Positions 57,116 through 64,000 of a DNA stretch of 64,000 bases are shown here, one piece after another. The stretch comes from Myrmaecium sp. VS I D KN 1 (taxonomy: Eukaryota > Ascomycota > Dothideomycetes > Valsariales > Valsariaceae), in the NCBI GenBank assembly GCA_019775845.1, contig JADQAV010000010.1, positions 344,871 through 408,870 of the forward strand, in the 5' to 3' direction. Below the pieces are notes generated by a model. It searched no databases. It saw only the letters and a program-made list of their open reading frames with translations, and was not told the DNA's origin. Position 1 is the first letter of the stretch. Each line of letters begins with the position of its first letter. The translations under genes and the position numbers were made by a program.

Positions 57116-57928
57116 TCAAACCAAGTGCCTCCCACCGTCGCTGGACAACACGGTCCCAGTGACGAACTTGTCCTTCATCAAATACAAATATGCCTCCGCC
57201 AGATCCTCGGGCCGCCCCAGTCTGCCCACCGTGGTCTGGGCCGACATCGAAGTAGCCGTCTGTTCTCGTAGTTCAGAGGGCAGACCATCCCACAGCTCCG
57301 TCACAACCGCTCCCGCCGAGACCAAGTTGACACGTAGCGGCTTCAAATCCACCGCAAGCCCCCGCATCATGCCTTCCTTAGCCGAGCCCGCCGCGGCCCC
57401 CAGCGTCCATCCCGGCATCGGCTTTTCCGAGTTGGTCCCTCCGGTGCAGGTGAGCGAGTTCTCCGGGACCAGGTCCATGTACTTGCCGCTGCAGAGCAGC
57501 TTGGCCAGGAAGGCGAAGCCGACGAAGCGAACTTGGAACAACGCATGGAAGGCGTCGTAGGAGAAGTCCGCGATCGGGGTGAGCGTCAGGGCATCCCCGG
57601 CGGTGAAGACGATGTGGTTGATCTTCCGTACGCCGCTGCCGGTCTTCTCGGTCGTCTTGCGGAGGAGATCGTCGATGCGCGCCTCGAGGCCGTCAGGCTG
57701 CGAGAGGTCCAGCACGTAGCCGCGCAGCTTGTGGGGAGGGACGTCCGGGTAGGAGGTCCGGAGGCGGACGAGCGCGTTGTCCACGCGAGCTGGCCTTGAA
57801 CTGGCGATGACGACGGAGGCGCCCTGCTCGAGGGCGCCCTCGGCGACGCAGAAGCCCATGCCGGAGGTCCCGCCGATGACGAGGACGAGGGAGTCTTGGA
57901 GTTTGGAGGTGTACTTCCGCGAGGCCAT
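57116..57928 (-). CDS. short-chain dehydrogenase/reductase-like protein
   Basis: Single-exon Rossmann protein of 270 residues. The cofactor loop is VIGGTSGMG (residues 18-25), and ASSRPARVD after beta-2 suggests NADP(H). The central FTAGDAL replaces the usual NNAG. The active-site stretch reads TCTGGTNSEKPMPGWTLGAA then AGSAKEGMMRGLAVDLKPLR. The Lys (K184) is present, but the position four residues before it, normally the catalytic Tyr, is Ala180. The C-terminal signature FVTGTVLSSDGGRHLV is intact. The family relation is firm, but with no Tyr it may be inactive or use another acid/base. It lies tail-to-tail with the Zn2Cys6 gene, 271 bases away. Confidence 0.85.
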   Translation of the reverse strand: MASRKYTSKLQDSLVLVIGGTSGMGFCVAEGALEQGASVVIASSRPARVDNALVRLRTSYPDVPPHKLRGYVLDLSQPDGLEARIDDLLRKTTEKTGSGVRKINHIVFTAGDALTLTPIADFSYDAFHALFQVRFVGFAFLAKLLCSGKYMDLVPENSLTCTGGTNSEKPMPGWTLGAAAGSAKEGMMRGLAVDLKPLRVNLVSAGAVVTELWDGLPSELREQTATSMSAQTTVGRLGRPEDLAEAYLYLMKDKFVTGTVLSSDGGRHLV

Positions 57929-59315
57929 CGTGGTGGGACTTCGAGAGGTGTTTGTGTGGCTGGCAGGGAAGGATCTCTTAGACTGGTCTGTTGATCGTAT
58001 CTGGTGTGGAAGCTTGTCGAACGATCAACTACAACGAGAAGAGCGCGCGGCTTGCTTCTTGATATACGCCTGTTCCCTTTCACCTAAGAAGCTCTTTTCC
58101 CCGCCCGCCCGCTGCCGCCCGCCGACTCCTCCCATGCCGCATCAAAAAGAAGAGAAGACAGAAAGACGCCTCTTCAAATCCAATGTAACCATAAGGTACG
58201 CCTTTTCCCCCCGGTTCCGGCACCGACCCACCGGAGTTTGCGGGCTTTGCGCGGAGAGAAGAATGAGGGGGAAGCCGCTCGCGCTCCGGCAATCCGGTTT
58301 TTCGAACAAGCTGGGAAACGAATCAGCAGCTTAGTACCTTACAATAACGTTACACGGTATCTTTCACCCTTGCATTTCTCTCAAGTGGCCCGCTTCGTGC
58401 GGCCACTGGTGCTGTTTCTCATGTCCTTAGGTATGGTATTATGTATGTTGTTGGACTGACTGGATGGATGAGTGTCAGGGAGCGGGCAGGCTACTCCTAG
58501 GCTGTGAACCTGGCTTCGACGAATCGGAGACGGGCCCGTGGGCGGCCCGCCTTTTAGCGTCGGGCGGGGGCGGGCGGGGCGGGCGGGCAAGGTGTCGTCG
58601 GGTCGCCGGCAGGGGTGCCTGATAGATCAGGTAGATGGTATCTGATAAAGGAGACCATCTGTGAAAGCTTCATGGCTCAACTGCAGTGATGTAAAATAGA
58701 AATGAAGTTACAAGCCTGGAAAATTATTCCCTATCCCACCTTCCAGAATGAAGTCCCGATCCCGGCGTTCCGGCAACCCCCGGCGTGTTACCTACGTGAA
58801 ATACTACCGCGCCGGGTAACAGACCTGTTGTACTTTATGTATATAGGAGTTGACCGATCCGCCAGCCTGGCCTGCTTCTGCCTCACCCGCTTCGCATAGT
58901 CAGCGAGCTGAAGCATAAATAGTCTGTTGATACCGGAGCCCAGAAGGAGATTTATAGGCCCCAGGAAGAGTAGAGGATGGGAGAGGTTAAGGATTTGTCC
59001 GGTAACGAACATGATGGTGGATTGGGTCGCGCGTGGTTTCTGTTATATTTCTCCTTGTTTTCTCCCTTGGTACTACTGCTAGTGCGACTGCGACTGCTCC
59101 ATGCTGCTGCCCTCTATGCAACTAAAGCAAGCAAGTCAACAAGCAAGCAAAAGAAGAATGAAGAAGACGCGAGGAGAGAAAAAGGGAAGAACGCAAAAGG
59201 GAATAGATTAGCACGACGTCTTCACCACCCACCCACCCCACGACTCCGCAACTCACACCAAACCATACGACAATGAAATACAAACACACCCTCCCTCATC
59301 CCCCCTTCCACGCCC
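57929..59315. other. gene-free region between the dehydrogenase and CFT1
   Basis: 1.39 kb: promoter of the dehydrogenase at left and 3' flank of CFT1 at right. A G-rich tract lies at 58561-58588. No credible coding frame. Confidence 0.5.
58561..58588 (+). other. G-rich tract with quadruplex potential
   Basis: Six runs of three or more G separated by single C on the plus strand, matching the usual G3+N1-7 pattern. It lies about 630 bases upstream of the dehydrogenase ATG. Confidence 0.6.
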
Positions 59316-62300
59316 TCACAAATACCCCAACCCTCCACCGCAGACGATCTCCAAATCGCTCAGGAGCTCCCACTCCTGGGCGCCGACCTTGGCCAGGCCC
59401 TCGAGCTGGCGGGGGCGGCCGAGCTCGGCCCAGCGGGCGAGGACGGCGCCGTCGAGCATGCCGCGGCTGCCGAAGCCCTCGCTCTCGACGGCCCGGTAGG
59501 CGCGCGGGTTCAGGCCGGCGGCGAAGTCGAGGCTGTTCTGCAGGAAGGTTTGCAGGGCGGAGAGGCGGCGGTAGGAGTGCTCGGCCAGCGGGGTGACGAG
59601 GGCGAGGGCGCCGCTTTGGTGGGCGACGAGGACGTGGTGGAGGAGTTGCGGTTCGGAGGGGGAGTTGTCTCCCTCTTTGTCGACGATGGCGGCCGGGTCG
59701 CCGTTGGCGGAGAGGGCGGCTGGGTTGATGGTGCTGGGGAGGAGGAGGGTGGTGGTCGCGAAGTGGCCGGTGTGGAAGGTGGAGTTGTGGAGGAGACGTT
59801 GGCCGGCGAGAGACTTGGGGTCTGTAGGAGGAATTGTTAGCGGCGGTGCTCCATTGTAGGGGAAGCTTGGAGTAAGGCTTACTGTCCGGGTTGAATTGCA
59901 GCACGTGCATGTTGTTATCTGCGTCGGCGACAAGGAAGTAGAGCTGGCCCTCGTGAGGGAGGAACTCGGCCGTCATCACTTCCATGTGCGACCGCCCTTT
60001 TCCGAAGCGGCGCATCTTGTATGGCTCTTCCTATAAGAGGTGTCAGAATCAGTCTGGTTGACGTGAGTACGTGGAGTACGGCGCTGCTTACAGTGTAGCC
60101 CGTAAGCCAAACCCCCTTGGCAGCATCTCCCATAAGTACCAAACCGGTCCCCTTGAGCTCCTTGGCAACAGTGACATAGCACTGCATGTCCATGAACGCG
60201 ACAGGCAACAGGGTGCCATCCTCCTTCAAACCGCGGACCATGCACTTCTGGCCCTGCGCCATGAGCAAGAAGCCCTGCGTGCCGATCTCAGATACAGCCG
60301 TGACGGCGCCCTTGACCTCCTCCCTGCAAATCAGCCGGAGCTTGCGGTTCGTCTCGGGCCGGCCGGGTTCGGGCACCACCTCCGGGATCTCGAAGATGTA
60401 GATGCAGCCCTTGGTCGCGAGGTCCTCGCCGCGGATCTGAGCCGTCCCGACGGCGACCAGCTGCTTGCGATCGTGGGTCGTTTCGGATACCTCCAGGTTC
60501 AGCGTCTTCACGCACATGACGAGCTCGTACGGGTCGAGTTCGTACGTGTCTATGACGGACCAGTTCTGCGGATGGAGCAGCTTGATGTATCCTTGTTCGA
60601 GAACAGGCTTGAGCGTAGTGTCTTCCGTAGCCCACTCGTGATGGTAGGTATCCTCCGGCAGAGTGAAGTCGATCTGCTTCCCCGTGCCGACAACCCAAGC
60701 ATCCCTCGGTGGGTAATACGCCAGCGCCTGGACCTCCTCCCCAAGCGGCACCTTTCGAGCTACCCAGCCGAGATCGCCGTATCGGGCATTGGGCGGTAGT
60801 TGGCAGATCCGCAGCTGTCCATCGACATTCACGTATGCGAATCCCTTCTCGCAGGCGTCCGTGTGGAAGCGGGTGAGGCCTTTCACTGCCTTACCGCGCA
60901 GTTGTAGCACTCGGGGGGCGCTGGAAGCTTCTTTCAGGATGAAGCTGGGCGAGGTACCTACCTGTGCGACCGTAGCATAGCCATTGACGTTGTCAAGCGG
61001 TCGCAGGATGCTCTCTCTGCCCGTCCGCTCCGATTCTGCCTCGAGAGCTGGCTCTTCGGTGTACTTGGGGAGATGCGGCTGTGGAATCTTCAGCCATCTT
61101 AGGTTCGTTGTAAACGAACTGCCGCCTTCGGCCAAGGGCCACTGATAGGGCTGATATATGTCGAGATGGTCGGTAGATGTGCGAACCTGGGAATGAGTCA
61201 GCTATGGTTTGGATATCACAAATGTAGCTTCAATCGCATACGATTAAATAGGGCGATTTGGCAGTCACATCGCCGAGATCAGCTACCAAAATCTCGGTCA
61301 AAGCTGCTTTGGCTGCCGACCTGCGTGCTGTATATTCGGAAGTGAGGATGCGAGGTAAAAAGCTGAGGCCCTCTGCCACGTAAATCGGCTTGCTCAGAAT
61401 TGGTATTTCGTAGATCTGCGGGAAGGTCAGCACAGCCGGACGCTTGATAGGAGCAGCTGCCTTACGTGAAGCCCCCCTTCCGCACTGAGCAGGAAGGCTA
61501 ACGGCTTGTTGTCCGTATACGAGGATCTGTAGATGCACCCGGAAATCCACTTGGTGGCCAACAGTGGGTCTCCCCGGTCGATTTCCTCGATGTCGCCGCC
61601 CTTGTCCGCCTGGTACACACGAACGCTGGAGTCCTCGAACAGAAGAAGAAGGTATGGGTCCATGAAGCTGGCGCCTATGGCCTTGATTTCCACACCTGTT
61701 TCTTCATCCTCCAATGGCAGGATCTGTGCGAGTCCAAGTTCTACTCAAGAGTGTGCATGTTAGTTATGTACTACCACAAGGAAGACCGAACAACAGGGGA
61801 CACCGTGACACAAGGAGGACACATGCATGAAGGGGGAACAAGTGGAGGTAAAAGGCTTGAATTGTTCTTCTACCGAACATGACACCGTTGGATGGAGAAA
61901 ATGTGTCTTTATATCCCGTGCCCGACAAAGCTAAGCAGGAGTCGAAGCCAGTGCCACTGGTGGCAGCCACATGTTCCCCGTGGGAGACCCACCTTCCTGC
62001 GGCCAATACTATAGGACTTGGGATGTATTGTATCCACATCTTCAAACGCTCAAGGGCCGCAAATAACAGGGGGGTGACAGAAATATGTGGCAAGGAAATG
62101 GGATGACACTCACCAGGTTCGTAGCTGCGGATCTCGGTTCTAGTAACATGAACTATCCTTGTTCCGTTGGCCAAGACGCCAACATCAACAGTGACACCAG
62201 CCTCACGCTCAAACTCGCCCTTGGTGGACTCCTGAATTTCCTTGCCGTTGAGATCATAGATGACCGTTTCCTCGGACTGATCCCCTCTAGACCTGGAGAC

Positions 62301-64000
62301 GACGAGGAAGCGGTCATAGTCGGCATCGGCAGCAACATCCGCTTCAGCATTCTGCTGCGGTAGATCTTTAGGCGCGGGTCGCCTTGCATGTACGGACCAT
62401 AATGCTCTTGTGGATTTGAAGTCTGACTGGCTGAGGACAATTGGGTCAATGTCATGATTCAAAACGACCAGTCCGCCTGCTTTGCCTCGGCCAGATGACA
62501 CGACCAATTCCAGTTCATTCTCGTCATGAAGCTTAGGGAGGCCATTGTCAAACCGATTAGATGGCTTGCCTAGAGCCACGTCTTTCATAGGACCTAGGTT
62601 CAACAATGTGTCATGTATCCTAAACGTGTAAGTACTGGAAGCATTCCCATTACTAGGAGATGCGGCTCTCTTGACTGGACTGGGATCATCGTCGCCATAA
62701 AGGTCGTCATCTGCGTCATCAAGGTCTTCCTCGTCGAACGAAATGTCTGCATCCTCACCGAGCATCTCAGCATGCGATCGCTTACGAGACTGTTGGGTCG
62801 TTTTGCGGTTACATCCCAGAAGCACAGAGTCGCCATCCTCACTCCCGACAAAGATGCGACCACGACCAACATGCGCGAGGCATGTGGCAGCAGTCGGGAG
62901 AAGACGCCCGCCGCGGTCTTCAGGAACCGGCTCTAGAGTCATGCCGGAAACCGAACGACCGTCCATCTTGAAACTAAGAATGACTAACTCGCCGGTTCGC
63001 AGTATTATAAGCAAGTCTCCTACATCCGCGGAAAGCTGTTCAACGACACATCCCTCCAGTTTCAGGCCGAGATCTGATTGATCCGCCATCGAGAAAGACG
63101 TGGCATATTTGGCAAACTCATTTACGGCGATGCCATTGGTTTTTCCAGCTTGGTCGACGTGAATGAGCTCATTAGCACCCAATAGCAAGGCGCCCCCCAC
63201 GGGCAGCGCCAACGGAACAACCCGTGAAACATCATAAGGCAGGCCAGGGACGGACAACAAGGTGGTAGACGCTCTTTGTTCGAGGTCGAGCGTGAAAACC
63301 GTGTATGTAAGAATGTCCTTCCTGACCTGAAGCAGACCAGGGGCGGCTGCTCGAGGAGCCGATATGATACCGAAGGTGGGTTCGCGGTACTCGTGCAAGA
63401 ATGCCAGATGGACGGGAACTGTCAAGGCAGGGTCAAGGGCGGTGAGTGGAAGCACAAAAGAAGACTTGTAGGGGGTCTTATGCTCTTCTGCTCCATTAAC
63501 CCCGTCTATGGCAGGCTTGTCCTTCGCCTTCGGCTCGTCGAGGTCGTCGTCCATATCAGGATCGTAGTCTTCCACCAGCTCGTCACCAGCTTGACGGAAA
63601 GGTAAGATGGCCAGAGACCTCGCGCCAAATTTGAGAGCCGCACATCTGCTACTCGGGTCCGCCGTGAGAAAGTTGTCGCATTTGTCCAGATCCGGAGTGA
63701 ACGGACTCCCTTGCAATTCCTCTCCCTCGTAGTAATGGATTGACACGGTGGAGATCGAATGTTCCTCTGGGTCCCATTCTATCAGACTCAGCTTGGCGCT
63801 CTGGAAGTGTATGAGCAGTGCTTCCCCCGTCGATTTCGAATCCAGTGTTTTGATACGGGCCATAGACAGGACCGTCCCGGCTAAAGGATATTCCCCAATC
63901 AAGACCAACTTCGAGGTGTGCTCGATGCGTTGTAAGGGAGGGAACTCGGCGTCCAACGGATTCTCATCATTGGACGCATCCTCGACATCGGTTGTGACAG
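59316..64000 (-). CDS. CFT1: cleavage factor Cft1 / CPSF160 homologue, 5' end outside window
   Basis: Largest subunit of the cleavage and polyadenylation factor; a triple beta-propeller scaffold that helps place the poly(A) machinery on pre-mRNA in the nucleus. Visible exons: 64000-62114 (continues out of the window), 61740-61466, 61415-61242, 61186-60092, 60030-59883 and 59821-59316, about 1360 residues. The first visible part includes [20 protein letters not shown] and [20 protein letters not shown]. An acidic insertion ([20 protein letters not shown]) follows, typical of Cft1. The CPSF_A region has [20 protein letters not shown] and ends [18 protein letters not shown]. The intron 61741-62113 is 373 bases, far longer than the others. 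The N-terminus (some tens of residues) is missing. Confidence 0.92.

Noticed and set aside
58780-58820. Short inverted repeat GTTACC...GGTAAC
   Set aside because: Arms of six bases are too short to mean a terminator or element end.

Overview
The window is nuclear DNA from a filamentous ascomycete, most likely a Eurotiomycete close to Aspergillus and Penicillium. Genes are dense and split by many short GT-AG introns (about 45-120 bases) with CTAAC/CTAAT-like branch points. Coding sequence is GC-rich, and the gene set is a typical Pezizomycotina housekeeping mix (BtgE-type cell-wall glucanase, 'beta-flanking' protein, P0, CK2, Cft1). No tRNA, rRNA, CRISPR array or intact mobile element was recognised.

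Layout, left to right: a BtgE-like GH17 glucanase (872-2733, +) and a glycine-rich beta-flanking protein (3703-4842, +). Next come the divergent pair TEL2 (5154-8421, -) and UBA3 (8677-10171, +), thioredoxin reductase (11167-12493, -), and the divergent pair TRM82 (13285-15008, -) and ribosomal P0 (15328-16445, +). A GNAT-fold protein (16990-18601, -) and a Ydj1-type DnaJ (20053-21447, -) follow, then the convergent pair cytosine deaminase (22933-23846, +) and uroporphyrinogen decarboxylase (24061-25374, -). The decarboxylase is divergent from mitochondrial MSH1 (25792-29035, +). Then come capping protein beta (29346-30516, -) and an ethanolamine/choline phosphotransferase (31149-32643, -).

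The second half has a Thr/Ser-rich predicted secreted protein (34706-35897, +), the divergent pair RNase P subunit RPP1 (36344-37426, -) and CK2 alpha (37891-39185, +), and valyl-tRNA synthetase (40148-43751, +). After these lie a large Zn2Cys6 regulator (45777-48831, -), a 3.7-kb stretch without a convincing gene, CIA2/MIP18 (52559-53210, +), an NTF2-like small protein (53859-54419, +), a second Zn2Cys6 regulator (54733-56844, +), a short-chain dehydrogenase (57116-57928, -) and the bulk of CFT1/CPSF160 (59316-64000, -, 5' end outside the window).

Most genes are unrelated housekeeping functions and do not form a pathway cluster. The only local grouping with a possible shared role is regulator plus dehydrogenase plus NTF2-like protein at 53.8-57.9 kb, and that is weak. 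The most unusual structural signal is a set of micro-exons: 6 nt in UBA3, 7 nt in thioredoxin reductase and 4 nt in P0, all within 7 kb, plus a 10-nt first coding exon in the phosphotransferase. Each is needed to restore a conserved motif or reading frame. Exon boundaries were worked out by hand from splice signals and frame; every multi-exon model sums to a whole number of codons.
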